Assembly: GCA_021372695.1 (NCBI GenBank)
Contig: JAJFTY010000184.1
Coordinates: 1 to 14,504, forward strand
Direction of reading: 5' to 3'
DNA length: 14,504 nt
Source of the DNA: Deltaproteobacteria bacterium
Lineage (GTDB): Bacteria > Desulfobacterota > Syntrophia > Syntrophales > UBA5619
The notes under the pieces were generated by a model. It saw nothing but the letters and a program-made list of their open reading frames with translations. It was not told the origin of the DNA and made no database searches. The translations under genes were made by a program, and so were the position numbers. Below are positions 5,628 to 12,589 of this stretch, piece by piece. Position 1 is the first letter of the stretch. Every line of letters begins with the position of its first letter.

Positions 5628-6239
5628 ATGAAAAAGTTAATATTGCTCGTGGTCATGATTCCGTTGATGCTTATTGGCGTCGGAACTGCTTGTGCTGACA
5701 TATATGCTGACCAAGTATACAGTTTCACCCCGGGTCCCAATACGGTCGCACCCCACAACGACCCTCTGTCGGCACTGGGCGCTCCGAATTACGACGGGAA
5801 TACTAATGGTTCAACCTTTCTGTCACTAGGCTGGGGTGGGAATGTTGTTCTCAAGTTCACTGACAACTCCCTAACAACGTCAGGCTCCACCGCTGATGAT
5901 CTCTGGATTTACGAGATTGGACCTGCGGTAGAGCCGACAGACGTCTTTATAGGCAAAAACGGGATTGACTGGATTAGCGTTGGTTCAGTTGCCGGGGCGA
6001 CGCGTGGCATTGATATCGACAGTTTCATCGGAAATGGGGTTGTTCTCTGGGACCAGTACTCCTACGTTAAACTGGTTGATCTTAATGTGCACTACAGCGG
6101 TTATCCATATGCAGGTGCGGATATTGACGCGATAGGGGCGCTTAGCACGGCTCCTCCGGTTGCTTCCCCTGAACCCGCCACCATGCTGCTTCTTGGCCTT
6201 GGTCTTGTTGGACTGGTGGGACTCAGAAGGAAATTATAG
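5628..6239 (+). CDS. PEP-CTERM sorting domain protein, secreted
   Basis: A 203-aa exported surface or extracellular protein. It has an N-terminal signal peptide (MKKLILLVVMIPLMLIGVGT, then ACADI, probable cleavage after ACA). The central domain is all-beta-like, with motifs DPLSALGAPNYDG, FLSLGWGGNVVLKF, DLWIYEIG, EPTDVFIGKNGIDWISVG and a terminal GADIDAIGAL. This layout is common in PEP-CTERM proteins of unknown binding function. The C-terminus is the classic sorting tag: PEPATM, a hydrophobic helix LLLGLGLVGLVGL and a basic end RRKL, processed by exosortase. The start is fixed by AAGGAGG eight bases upstream; a 7-residue longer start at 5607 has none. It is monocistronic, between a sigma-54-type promoter and a strong terminator. 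No exosortase or polysaccharide genes are in the window. Confidence 0.9.
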   Translation: MKKLILLVVMIPLMLIGVGTACADIYADQVYSFTPGPNTVAPHNDPLSALGAPNYDGNTNGSTFLSLGWGGNVVLKFTDNSLTTSGSTADDLWIYEIGPAVEPTDVFIGKNGIDWISVGSVAGATRGIDIDSFIGNGVVLWDQYSYVKLVDLNVHYSGYPYAGADIDAIGALSTAPPVASPEPATMLLLGLGLVGLVGLRRKL

Positions 6240-6293
6240 AACTGATCAAGGTCCAACCGGGTTCTGAAACTATGTTTCTTACCATGAGAGGAG

Positions 6294-6325
6294 AAGGCAG
6301 GGATATTCGACCCTGCCTTTTTTCT
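6294..6325 (+). terminator. Rho-independent terminator after the PEP-CTERM gene
   Basis: AAGGCAGGG (6294-6302) and CCCTGCCTT (6311-6319) form a 9-bp stem with an 8-nt loop followed by TTTTTCTTTTT. The T run exists only on the plus strand, so it serves the PEP-CTERM transcript and not the converging thioesterase. Confidence 0.9.
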
Positions 6326-6387
6326 TTTTCCACTTGATGATTGGGAAGGCCCCATGCTCCTCGTTGGTCAGGTCAAAGATTGGCCAC

Positions 6388-6807
6388 TTACCCGCACTCC
6401 CCTTTCAGGGCCTGCACAAGTTCCTTCGGCAACCTTCGTGCCTTCTTGCCCGGCCCGAGGCAGGCCAGCGTCACCTTTGCATCCACGAGCGTCTCTCCAT
6501 CGGAAACGCGGACCACCCGTTGCCCCAGTGTGCACGTCGCATGGGTGATTTCCTGCACAGTCGTGTCGACCCGGATGAGGTCATCCAGGACGGCGGGTAC
6601 AAGATAGTCAATCTCCACGCGCATCACGGGCAGGAGATATCCCTGCTCATGGAGTGTCCTCACGGACAACCCGCGTGCTCTCAGGAATTCGGTCCGCCCC
6701 TGCTCCAGATACCGCAGGTAATTGGCGTGATAGACCACCCCCGCGGCGTCCGTGTCGGCATAGTAGATCCGCCGTTCAGTCATCACAGATCGTATCTCCC
6801 GGCTCAT
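6388..6807 (-). CDS. YbgC-type acyl-CoA thioester hydrolase (hotdog fold)
   Basis: A 139-aa cytosolic 4-hydroxybenzoyl-CoA-thioesterase-like protein that hydrolyses acyl-CoA or acyl-ACP thioesters. The signature YYADTDAAGVVYHANYLRYL contains the catalytic Asp of YADTD, and EQGRTEFLRARG follows. The rest of the hotdog fold is normal: VEIDYLVPAVLDDLIRVDTT and LGQRVVRVSDGETLVDAKVT. The start at 6807 is chosen because its ATG overlaps the stop of the upstream 61-aa gene (ATGA), a translational-coupling arrangement. A second ATG at 6783, eight codons in, is also possible. The physiological substrate is unknown; in many bacteria such genes belong with the Tol-Pal system, which is not present here. 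Confidence 0.88.
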   Translation of the reverse strand: MSREIRSVMTERRIYYADTDAAGVVYHANYLRYLEQGRTEFLRARGLSVRTLHEQGYLLPVMRVEIDYLVPAVLDDLIRVDTTVQEITHATCTLGQRVVRVSDGETLVDAKVTLACLGPGKKARRLPKELVQALKGECG

Positions 6808-6989
6808 GCCCCGTTTCCCGGGTAGTCCCTGTTGGTGTGGTTCTTCCAGATGTTCTCCGGCACATTCAATTCCAGCAAAGTATCGGCCATCGGCTGGCCG
6901 CCGTTCCAATAATGATATTTGGAATCGGCAGAGAAAGGGATGACGATGGCTCCGGAATTGTCGATATAAGGGCGGTCTGATGGGGTCAT
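6804..6989 (-). CDS. Uncharacterised 61-aa protein coupled to the thioesterase
   Basis: A small soluble protein (MTPSDRPYIDNSGAIVIPFS start; YHYWNGGQPMADTLLELNVP middle; end DYPGNGA). No membrane segment, signal peptide or metal motif is visible. It is aromatic-rich and acidic-polar, and the coding texture is normal, which argues for a real gene. The stop codon overlaps the thioesterase ATG, and a near-consensus promoter lies just upstream at 7042-7070. AAGGAGG at 7008-7002 is 12 bases from this ATG; an ATG at 7001 would touch the ribosome binding site and an ATG at 7028 has none, so 6989 is the best start though spacing is long. The promoter position excludes starts further upstream. I do not recognise the family; the coupling suggests a partner or small regulatory role with the thioesterase. 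Confidence 0.6.
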   Translation of the reverse strand: MTPSDRPYIDNSGAIVIPFSADSKYHYWNGGQPMADTLLELNVPENIWKNHTNRDYPGNGA

Positions 6990-7041
6990 GTTATCGAGCA
7001 TCCTCCTTGATTTTGTGGGTACAACCATGTCCTGGCGCCGG

Positions 7042-7070
7042 AGTATATTGAAAATGCCGGCCAAGGTCAA
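7042..7070 (-). promoter_or_regulatory. Sigma-70 promoter of the 61-aa/thioesterase operon
   Basis: Minus-strand TTGACC (7070-7065), a 17-base spacer and TATACT (7047-7042) are close to consensus. Transcription would start near 7035, leaving about 46 nt before the ATG at 6989. Confidence 0.65.
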
Positions 7071-7102
7071 AACGAAACATTAGAGATCTTGCTGAACCCC
7101 GG

Positions 7103-7131
7103 TTGCACAAAAATCATCGTTGCAGCATAAT
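7103..7131 (+). promoter_or_regulatory. Sigma-70 promoter of dinB
   Basis: TTGCAC (7103-7108), a 17-base spacer and CATAAT (7126-7131) lie 31 bases before the dinB ATG. No obvious LexA-type palindrome of the Escherichia (CTG-N10-CAG) or Bacillus (GAAC-N4-GTTC) kind is seen over it, so SOS control is not evident. Confidence 0.5.
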
Positions 7132-7161
7132 GTGTTCGCCCGACCGAGAGAGGTGCCTCCC

Positions 7162-8346
7162 ATGCAAAAAGTCATATTCCTCGTCGATATGAACGCCTTT
7201 TTCATCAGCTGTGAAATGACGAGGAATCGTTCTCTTGTCGGAATACCGGCTGCCGTGGCCGGCGATCCAAAGAAGCGCACGGGGATCATCCTTGCGGCAA
7301 ACTACGAGGCAAGGGCCTGCGGGGTCAAGACCACGATGGTCGTTCATGAGGCCCTGAGACTCTGCCCCAAATTGATCCTGGTCCCGCCGGACCACCATTT
7401 TTATGGGCAGAAATCAGAAGAGGTGATGGACCTGCTGTCGAACTACACCCCGATCATGGAGCAGAACAGCATCGATGAAGCCTGGCTCGACATGACGGGC
7501 TGCGAGGGGCTTTTCGGCAGACCGGCAGAGTCCGCAAGGCGCATCATGGATGAGATCAAAGAGAGGCTGGGGCTCTGGTGCTCCATCGGAATTGCCGAAA
7601 ACCGGTTCCTGGCCAAGATGGCCGCCGAAATGAAAAAGCCCCTGGGCATCACGGAGCTGTGGGAAAAGGATATCCCGGCAAAGCTCTGGCCGCTTCCGGT
7701 GAAAGAGATGTACGGCGTTGGCGGCAAAACGGCTGAAAAGCTGAATCACATGGGGATCCAGACGATCGGCGAGCTCGCGAGGCTTGACGCAACCCTGGTT
7801 GTCAAAGCTTTCGGCAAGTGGGGAGCTGAGATGCACCAGCGTGCAAACGGGAAAGACGATTCGCCTGTTCTGGCTTGCCCGGACGAAGACATGAAGTCCA
7901 TCGGACGGTCGACCACCCTGCCGGAGGACATAACCGATATCGAGAAAGCCAAATTGGTCCTGATGGAGCTTGCCGATGATGTGGGAATGACGACCAGAAG
8001 ACACGGCAAAAAAGGCCGAACGGTGCATATCACCCTGAAGTATTCCGATTTCCGGGTCGTCACAAGACAGGCGACCGTCCCGGCGACCTGCACCACCAAG
8101 GAGATCTATCAGGCCGGTTGCACTCTCCTCGAGCAAAATTGGAACAGGCATCATCCGGTAAGGCTGATCGGAATCAGCATCTCGGGATTTGATGAAGAGA
8201 GTTCGCCGAGTCAGTTGTCACTCTTCGATCCCATCGAAGACAACCGGAAGAACGATAAAAACGAACGAATTGATGAAGCCATGGACAAAATCCGGAGTAA
8301 GCATGGCTCCGGAACGATAACCTTTGCCACGTTGGTCAAGAAATAG
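7162..8346 (+). CDS. dinB: DNA polymerase IV (Y-family translesion polymerase)
   Basis: A 394-aa error-prone polymerase that extends past damaged or mismatched DNA. The catalytic motifs are present: VIFLVDMNAFFISCE with the first metal-binding Asp and aromatic steric-gate region, then NSIDEAWLDMTGCEGLFG with the Asp-Glu pair. The finger segment RTGIILAANYEARACGVKTT, the palm segment SIGIAENRFLAKMAAEMKKP and the thumb helix-hairpin-helix MYGVGGKTAEKLNHMGIQTI follow. A C-terminal QLSLF fits the beta-clamp-binding pentapeptide; an extension of about 35 residues follows it, rather than the motif being terminal. The start at 7162 is preferred over upstream in-frame ATGs because the protein starts MQKVIFLVDMN like its relatives and GAGAGG precedes it. 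Promoter and first codon are divergent from the thioesterase unit; downstream lies a palindromic repeat rather than a terminator. Confidence 0.95.
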   Translation: MQKVIFLVDMNAFFISCEMTRNRSLVGIPAAVAGDPKKRTGIILAANYEARACGVKTTMVVHEALRLCPKLILVPPDHHFYGQKSEEVMDLLSNYTPIMEQNSIDEAWLDMTGCEGLFGRPAESARRIMDEIKERLGLWCSIGIAENRFLAKMAAEMKKPLGITELWEKDIPAKLWPLPVKEMYGVGGKTAEKLNHMGIQTIGELARLDATLVVKAFGKWGAEMHQRANGKDDSPVLACPDEDMKSIGRSTTLPEDITDIEKAKLVLMELADDVGMTTRRHGKKGRTVHITLKYSDFRVVTRQATVPATCTTKEIYQAGCTLLEQNWNRHHPVRLIGISISGFDEESSPSQLSLFDPIEDNRKNDKNERIDEAMDKIRSKHGSGTITFATLVKK

Positions 8347-8383
8347 CCGGTTGCGACGCGTATATGTTTCGAAATAATTCTGG

Positions 8384-8459
8384 ATTCCGGCGCCTGTCCC
8401 GGACCCGATCCGGGATTCGCCGGAATGATGACTTTGACATATACTATTGCCGGAGTAAT
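8384..8459. repeat. Palindromic repeat element, copy A
   Basis: An outer inverted repeat ATTCCGGCG (8384-8392) / CGCCGGAAT (8418-8426) encloses an inner one, TCCCGGA (8397-8403) / TCCGGGA (8409-8415). The tail GACTTTGACATATACTATTGC then CGGAGTAATA is shared with copy B (9058-9087) with a few changes. It belongs to the CCGG(C/A)TTTCGCCGG family dispersed between genes in this window and follows dinB directly. Confidence 0.75.
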
Positions 8460-8472
8460 AGAGGCTAACGCA

Positions 8473-8715
8473 TTGAATTACGAAGAAATACAGGTTGAAT
8501 GCTACAGCGGCCACAAGGCCAATGAGCGCCCCACTGCCTTCACCTGTCGAGGGAATCGCCACGAGATCGAGGAAATCATCGACCGCTGGTACGAAGCGGG
8601 CATCGATCCCGCTCGTCCGGAAATAAGCTATTTCAAAATCAAAACGATCTCCGGAAGCGTATTTATCCTGAGATACCTTTCGCTCTTCGATTCTTGGTCA
8701 ATCAAGCCTCTTTAA
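8473..8715 (+). CDS. Uncharacterised 80-aa protein (TTG start)
   Basis: A small soluble protein with a plausible alpha/beta composition (NYEEIQVECYSGHKANERPT; RHEIEEIIDRWYEAGIDPAR; YFKIKTISGSVFILRYLSLF). No motif that I can name. The frame extends upstream to an ATG at 8425 or 8428, but those 15-16 codons are made of the tail of repeat copy A and lack a ribosome binding site. TTG at 8473 has GAGG eight bases upstream and starts the conserved-looking part, so I take it as the true start. The last 18 bases overlap the end of the converging YheU-type gene. The texture (helix-friendly spacing of hydrophobics and no rare codon runs) suggests a real gene, but confidence is moderate. Confidence 0.55.
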   Translation: MNYEEIQVECYSGHKANERPTAFTCRGNRHEIEEIIDRWYEAGIDPARPEISYFKIKTISGSVFILRYLSLFDSWSIKPL

Positions 8716-8937
8716 AACCGGGTCGTCAGCCAAAAATATATTGGTGGTCTCGGTTTCGTCATCAAAAACGAGTACGGCCGATCCGTCTTGGAGCTTCTGT
8801 TTGACCTGCCTGAATTTCGTCTCTTGCAGAGCTTCGACCTCGCCGTAATCGGTTCCGGCCCTGGTGATGAATTCCTCAATAACACCCGATAGGGCTTCGG
8901 GACTGAGCTTATGGACCGGAATTCTATGAACGGACAT
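8698..8937 (-). CDS. yheU: YheU/UPF0270 family protein
   Basis: A 79-aa protein of the UPF0270 family, conserved in proteobacteria and of unknown function. The match to Escherichia coli YheU is clear: [20 protein letters not shown] corresponds to [30 protein letters not shown] to [30 protein letters not shown] to [20 protein letters not shown], and ETTNI to ETVNI. The start at 8937 is preferred over one six codons upstream because GGAG lies seven bases before it. It converges on the 80-aa gene with an 18-bp tail overlap, and repeat copy B lies directly upstream, so its promoter may be within or next to that repeat. Confidence 0.85.
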   Translation of the reverse strand: [79 protein letters not shown]

Positions 8938-8966
8938 TATTGCTCCGGCAACCAAACAGATAGAAC

Positions 8967-9088
8967 GTCATGCCGAACCCGATCCGGCATCCAACCAATC
9001 GCTGGTTCCCGGCTTTCGCCGCGACGGTGTCTGGATTCCGGCTTTCGCCGGAAGGACGACTTTGACACATATTTTGCCGGCGCAATAA
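8967..9088. repeat. Palindromic repeat element, copy B
   Basis: It contains ATGCCG (8970-8975) / CGGCAT (8985-8990), AACCA (8993-8997) / TGGTT (9003-9007), a degenerate CGGCTTTCGCCG (9010-9021), and TTCCGGC (9036-9042) / GCCGGAA (9047-9053) with a TTTC loop. The tail GACTTTGACACATATTTTGC then CGGCGCAATA matches copy A. It ends just before the stop codon of the aldo/keto reductase at 9090, with YheU-type gene start on the other side. Confidence 0.75.
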
Positions 9089-9089
9089 A

Positions 9090-9956
9090 TCACGTACCTA
9101 TCCCGAACGGAGAAGACATGTTATTCCTCTTCATCATCTCGTCCATCTCTTCGATGGCCGGGCGTTCCGAAAAGCGGCCGGCCGCATCCAGAACTTTGGG
9201 CAATAGATCGATATCGCCGACGGTGTTCAGAAACACCTCCGGGTAGCTCATCACCCAATGAACCGCCCGGTCGATGTCTGCCTGCTCTTCCAGGGGTTGA
9301 TACCAGGTATTCCGGTTCTGCGCGGTGATCCCCCAGGGACCCCGGGCGATCGATTTGATGACCTGGACGGCCACATTCCTTTCCCGGCAAATTCGCACAA
9401 CCTCTTCGAACTCCGCGCGATACCGGTCATTCAGATGCATGAAATAGTTGTAGGGAAGAAGAACGGAATCGAAATCGAAACGCTTCAAAGCCCGCTTATG
9501 CATGGCTGCGATCATCCACCCGTGGCCTGTGACACCGATAAAGCGCGCCAGGCCCGTCTCCCTGGCTTCGATCGCCGCTTCCAGGGCGCCTCCCGGACCC
9601 AGGGCCGTATCCCATTCATCAGGATGCTGGAGGCCATGGAACTGGATGAGGTCGATGCGGTCCGTCTTCAAGCGGTCGAGGGAGCGGTGGATGCTTTCCC
9701 GGGCCTCGCCGTAGGTCCTCTGCTTTGTCTTGGTGGCCAGGAAGAAATCTTTGCGGTGCCTCGCCATCCACGGACCGATCAGGATTTCCGAATCTCCGTA
9801 CCGGGGGGCCGTATCGATGTGGTTTACCCCGTACTCGAGCAGGATCTCCAGCGCCCTGTCCGCATCCTTCCGGGTGGCACGCATCAGGGCCGCGCCCCCG
9901 AAGATCGTCGCCGTGCTCATGTGGCCTGTGCGGCCGAATGGTCTCTTCTCGATCAA
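9090..9956 (-). CDS. Aldo/keto reductase, cytosolic
   Basis: A 288-aa NAD(P)H-dependent oxidoreductase of the aldo/keto reductase superfamily (TIM barrel). The catalytic tetrad can be placed: Asp in [11 protein letters not shown], Tyr in the same stretch (RYG), Lys in [13 protein letters not shown] and His in [11 protein letters not shown]. The cofactor half shows [11 protein letters not shown] and [17 protein letters not shown]. Three starts compete. ATG 10010 has GAGG four bases upstream. ATG 9977 has GGGA. TTG 9956 has a stronger site, GGAGAGGAGG, with nine-base spacing, and gives the typical opening [15 protein letters not shown] prefer it with moderate certainty. It lacks the Fe-S extension and Tat signal of its divergent neighbour. 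Confidence 0.85.
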   Translation of the reverse strand: MIEKRPFGRTGHMSTATIFGGAALMRATRKDADRALEILLEYGVNHIDTAPRYGDSEILIGPWMARHRKDFFLATKTKQRTYGEARESIHRSLDRLKTDRIDLIQFHGLQHPDEWDTALGPGGALEAAIEARETGLARFIGVTGHGWMIAAMHKRALKRFDFDSVLLPYNYFMHLNDRYRAEFEEVVRICRERNVAVQVIKSIARGPWGITAQNRNTWYQPLEEQADIDRAVHWVMSYPEVFLNTVGDIDLLPKVLDAAGRFSERPAIEEMDEMMKRNNMSSPFGIGT

Positions 9957-10059
9957 TCCGACATTCCTCCTCTCCATATCTTCCCGGACTGATTTGAACC
10001 ATAGCCGCATTTTTCCTCTTTTTCAAGTCGGGAACAGCGGAAGGCTCAAACAACGAGGG

Positions 10060-10176
10060 CTCGTAAAAAGTCGTCACCCCGGCGGACCCCGGATCTGAAT
10101 CCGGCCTGGCGCCTGGGTCCAGTATTTCTCTGGATACCGGCTTCCGCCGGTATGACGTTCTGCGAGCGCAGTTGAC
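10060..10176. repeat. Palindromic repeat element, copy C
   Basis: The left end, 10060-10086, is the reverse complement of bases 11647-11673 of copy D with a single mismatch. Internal hairpins are GGACCC (10084-10089) / GGGTCC (10115-10120), CCGGAT (10089-10094) / ATCCGG (10099-10104) and ATACCGGC (10134-10141) / GCCGGTAT (10146-10153). It lies between the divergent aldo/keto reductase genes and must affect either promoter placement or leader structure. Confidence 0.8.
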
Positions 10177-10207
10177 ATCAGGGATCGCTGAAGGTTATCA
10201 TTCCCCC

Positions 10208-10254
10208 CGGAGCGCGGCTCCGCACCGTGTGATCCGATCGCCTTTGCGTAAAGG
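10208..10254 (+). other. Two short hairpins before the exported aldo/keto reductase gene
   Basis: CGGAGC-GCG-GCTCCG (10208-10222) is a perfect 6-bp hairpin, and CCTTT-GCGT-AAAGG (10241-10254) is a second. The latter overlaps the start of the purine-rich ribosome binding site (AGGGGGGAG, 10252-10260) and could partly mask it. A regulatory role is a guess. Confidence 0.3.
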
Positions 10255-10262
10255 GGGGAGAG

Positions 10263-11471
10263 ATGGCCGACAGGGGAATGGACAGACGGGATTTCATGAA
10301 GTCGACGGCTGCGGGATTGGGTGGGTTCTTCTTTCTCGCCAACGAGGCAAAAGCCGGAGAACCGACTCCGGCCAAAACCGCGGGCAAACCGAGGATCATC
10401 TACCGTACGCTGGGGAGGACAGGCTTCAGGCTGCCGGCGATCAACATGGGGGTCATGAACTCCAGCAACCCCAACCTCGTCCGCGCCGCCCTGAATTCCG
10501 GCATGGTTCTCCTCGACACGGCCGCCGGCTACCAGCGGGGCACGAACGAGCAGATGATCGGCGAGGTCTTGAAGGAGCGTCCGCGGGACTCCTATGTTAT
10601 CGAGAGCAAGGCCCACCCGCCGGAGGACCGCACCACGGGACTCTACACGAAAGAGGCCACGGAAGAGGACTACCTGAAGAGAATCGACGACAGCCTGCGG
10701 AAACTGAAGCTGGATTATATCGACATCTTCCACCATCACGGCGCTTCCCGGAGAGAATCTGTACTCTACGAGCCGGTGATGAAGGCCCTGGAGAAGGCCA
10801 AGAAAGCGGGCAAGATCCGTTTTATCGGAATCTCCACCCACAAGAACGAGCCGGAGGTGATCCATGCTGCGGTCGATTCGAAGTTCTATGAAGTCATTCT
10901 GACGCCCTACAATTTCAAGCAGCAACATTACGCGGAGATCCGGGAGGGCATCGCCCGGGCCGCGGCTACCGGTATGGGGGTGATCGCCATGAAGGCGATT
11001 GGAGGCGTGCATCTGCAGGAGCGGGCGGAGCAGCCCGTAGAGCCCGTCCCGGCGTTGAAATGGGTCTTGCAGGATCCGAACGTGCACACCATCATCGCCG
11101 GCTTCACCACTTTCGACCAGATGAACCTCGACCTCTCGGTGATGGACGATCCGAAGCTCACACAGGCCGAGAAGACGCACCTGCAATGGGCCGCCGCCCA
11201 GACGGGCCTGTACTGCCAGGGCTGCCGCATCTGCCTGAACCAGTGCCGGCGGAAGCTCCCCATTCCCGAGCTGATGAGGGCCTACATGTACACGTACGGT
11301 TACCGGAATCTCAGCCATGCGCAGGACCTTCTGGTTTCCCTGGACCTGCCGCAGCGGTTGTGCGGGTATTGCGGCGTCTGCCCGGTGAAATGCGCGATCG
11401 GCTTCAACGTGGCGAAGAAGATCCGGGATGTGATCCGCCTCCGGGACGTACCCGCGGAATTCATCGGCTAA
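10263..11471 (+). CDS. Tat-exported aldo/keto reductase with C-terminal iron-sulfur domain
   Basis: A 402-aa redox protein. The N-terminus has a twin-arginine signal (DRRDFMKS, then AAGLGGFFFLA and a cleavage-like ANEAKA-GE), so it is exported folded, after cofactor insertion. The aldo/keto reductase barrel spans about residues 45-310, with tetrad Asp and Tyr in LLDTAAGYQRG, Lys in VIESKAHPP and His in IDIFHHHGA; nucleotide-side motifs are GVIAMKAIGG and VHTIIAGFTTFDQM. The C-terminus has two clusters, CQGCRICLNQC (about 319-329) and CGYCGVCPVKC (about 362-372), each C-x2-C-x2-C-x3-C, fit for two [4Fe-4S] centres. The start has a strong purine tract just upstream; an ATG five codons on is possible. 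It is divergent from the cytosolic reductase and followed, past a MITE-like element, by the DUF6599-like gene. Confidence 0.9.
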   Translation: MADRGMDRRDFMKSTAAGLGGFFFLANEAKAGEPTPAKTAGKPRIIYRTLGRTGFRLPAINMGVMNSSNPNLVRAALNSGMVLLDTAAGYQRGTNEQMIGEVLKERPRDSYVIESKAHPPEDRTTGLYTKEATEEDYLKRIDDSLRKLKLDYIDIFHHHGASRRESVLYEPVMKALEKAKKAGKIRFIGISTHKNEPEVIHAAVDSKFYEVILTPYNFKQQHYAEIREGIARAAATGMGVIAMKAIGGVHLQERAEQPVEPVPALKWVLQDPNVHTIIAGFTTFDQMNLDLSVMDDPKLTQAEKTHLQWAAAQTGLYCQGCRICLNQCRRKLPIPELMRAYMYTYGYRNLSHAQDLLVSLDLPQRLCGYCGVCPVKCAIGFNVAKKIRDVIRLRDVPAEFIG

Positions 11472-11545
11472 CCGGCACGCTTCCCCGCCGCCGGCCAAGG
11501 GGCGCAGGGAGGGCAGCGACGGGGCAGACGCCAGGGGGTTAAATA

Positions 11546-11680
11546 TGACGCCCTCATAATAAGTCGGAAAAGCGCAACCGACGTCATACCGGCGAAAGCC
11601 GGTATCCAGGAATGTCAGTATGTTGCAAAGGAACGGGACCCCGGCTTCCGCCGGGGTGACGACTTATTACGAGGTCATCA
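11546..11680. mobile_element. MITE-like palindromic element, copy D
   Basis: About 135 bases bounded by imperfect terminal inverted repeats: TGACGCCCTCATAATAAGTC (11546-11565) and the reverse complement of 11661-11680 agree at about 17 of 20 positions. Inside are two perfect 8-bp stems, ATACCGGC-GAAA-GCCGGTAT (11586-11605) and ACCCCGGC-TTCC-GCCGGGGT (11638-11657). AAATATGA occurs at both edges (11541-11548 and 11680-11687) and may be or include a target duplication. No transposase is encoded, so it is non-autonomous. The right end supplies GAGGT in ribosome binding position for the next gene. Confidence 0.65.
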
Positions 11681-11683
11681 AAT

Positions 11684-12589
11684 ATGAACGAACCCAGTTC
11701 GAACGAAAAATCAGCGCTCTTTGCGATCGCCCTGCTCTTGATTCTCTGGACGGCGGGAGTGGGCCTTGCGGCATCGGGTGCCGGGATGGGCGCCCCGCTC
11801 TTTCCGGAAATCCCCGGGTGGAAGCTCTCAGACGACATACAGGTCTTCTCGCCCAAGAACCTCTACGACTACATCGACGGCGGCGCAGACCTCTTTCTGA
11901 AATATGACTTTCAGGAGCTGCGGGTCGCGGAGTATCAGAACGATCGGAAGACATCCGTCACCGCGGAGGTGTACCGCCACAGGACCCCGGTCCTCGCCTT
12001 CGGGATCTACAGCCAGGAGCGCCTGCCTAATGCCCGCTTTCTGGACATCGGGGCCCAGGGCTACGGCGAACCCGGGGTGCTGAACTTCCTGGCGGCCGAC
12101 TGCTACGTGAAGCTGACCAGCGTCAATGCCGGTGCCGACGATGAGAAGGTGCTGCTCACCTTTGCCGGCAAGATCGCGGAGAGGCTGGGAGGGAAGGGCG
12201 GCCTCCCGGCGATCCTCGCCTCTTTCCCCGCTGAGGGCATGCTGAAAAACTCCGAGAAGCTCACGGCCAGGGAGTTCCTGGGCTACTCCTTTTTTCATTC
12301 CGGTTTTACCGCGGACTACGAACTGGCCGGCAAGAAATTCCAGCTCTTTGTCATCGAAGGCCGAGACCGGAATGACTGCCGGAACATGCTCCAGTCATAC
12401 CTCAAGCAGGCCGGGAGCGGTCCGGACAAGATTGAAGAAGGGCGCTACAACCTGAAAGATCCCTACCATGGTGAGATGGATTTCTACTGGCAGGGGAGGT
12501 ACATCCGGGGCGCCTTGAACCTTGACGATGCGGGCCTGCGCGCAAAGATGTTGAAGCTCTTCGGCGAGGCGCTGGAAAAACAGCATTGA
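11684..12589 (+). CDS. DUF6599-like secreted protein
   Basis: A 301-aa protein with an N-terminal signal peptide or anchor (hydrophobic residues about 10-30, LFAIALLLILWTAGVGLAAS). The mature part shows PEIPGWKLSDDIQVFSPKNL, then YDYIDGGADLFLKYDFQELR, which is the pattern of DUF6599 proteins as I know them; catalytic residues and function are unknown. Later landmarks are YRHRTPVLAFGIYSQER, LTSVNAGADDEKVLLTFAGK and REFLGYSFFHSGFTADYELA. It lies on the same strand as the exported iron-sulfur aldo/keto reductase, so both are envelope proteins and may work together. The start at 11684 has GAGGT eight bases upstream, inside the terminal repeat of copy D; the insertion may thus have replaced the original leader. 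An expression link with the upstream gene is uncertain because of the element between them. Confidence 0.75.
   Translation: MNEPSSNEKSALFAIALLLILWTAGVGLAASGAGMGAPLFPEIPGWKLSDDIQVFSPKNLYDYIDGGADLFLKYDFQELRVAEYQNDRKTSVTAEVYRHRTPVLAFGIYSQERLPNARFLDIGAQGYGEPGVLNFLAADCYVKLTSVNAGADDEKVLLTFAGKIAERLGGKGGLPAILASFPAEGMLKNSEKLTAREFLGYSFFHSGFTADYELAGKKFQLFVIEGRDRNDCRNMLQSYLKQAGSGPDKIEEGRYNLKDPYHGEMDFYWQGRYIRGALNLDDAGLRAKMLKLFGEALEKQH

Noticed and set aside
7414..8154. Minus-strand 246-codon frame inside dinB
   Set aside because: Shadow of the polymerase gene, whose catalytic motifs are unmistakable.
10074..11498. Minus-strand 474-codon frame opposite the exported aldo/keto reductase
   Set aside because: Antisense to a gene with Tat signal, catalytic tetrad and iron-sulfur motifs; composition is that of a shadow.
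8384..11680. CRISPR array
   Set aside because: The repeats are palindromic, irregularly spaced by whole genes and not separated by uniform spacers.
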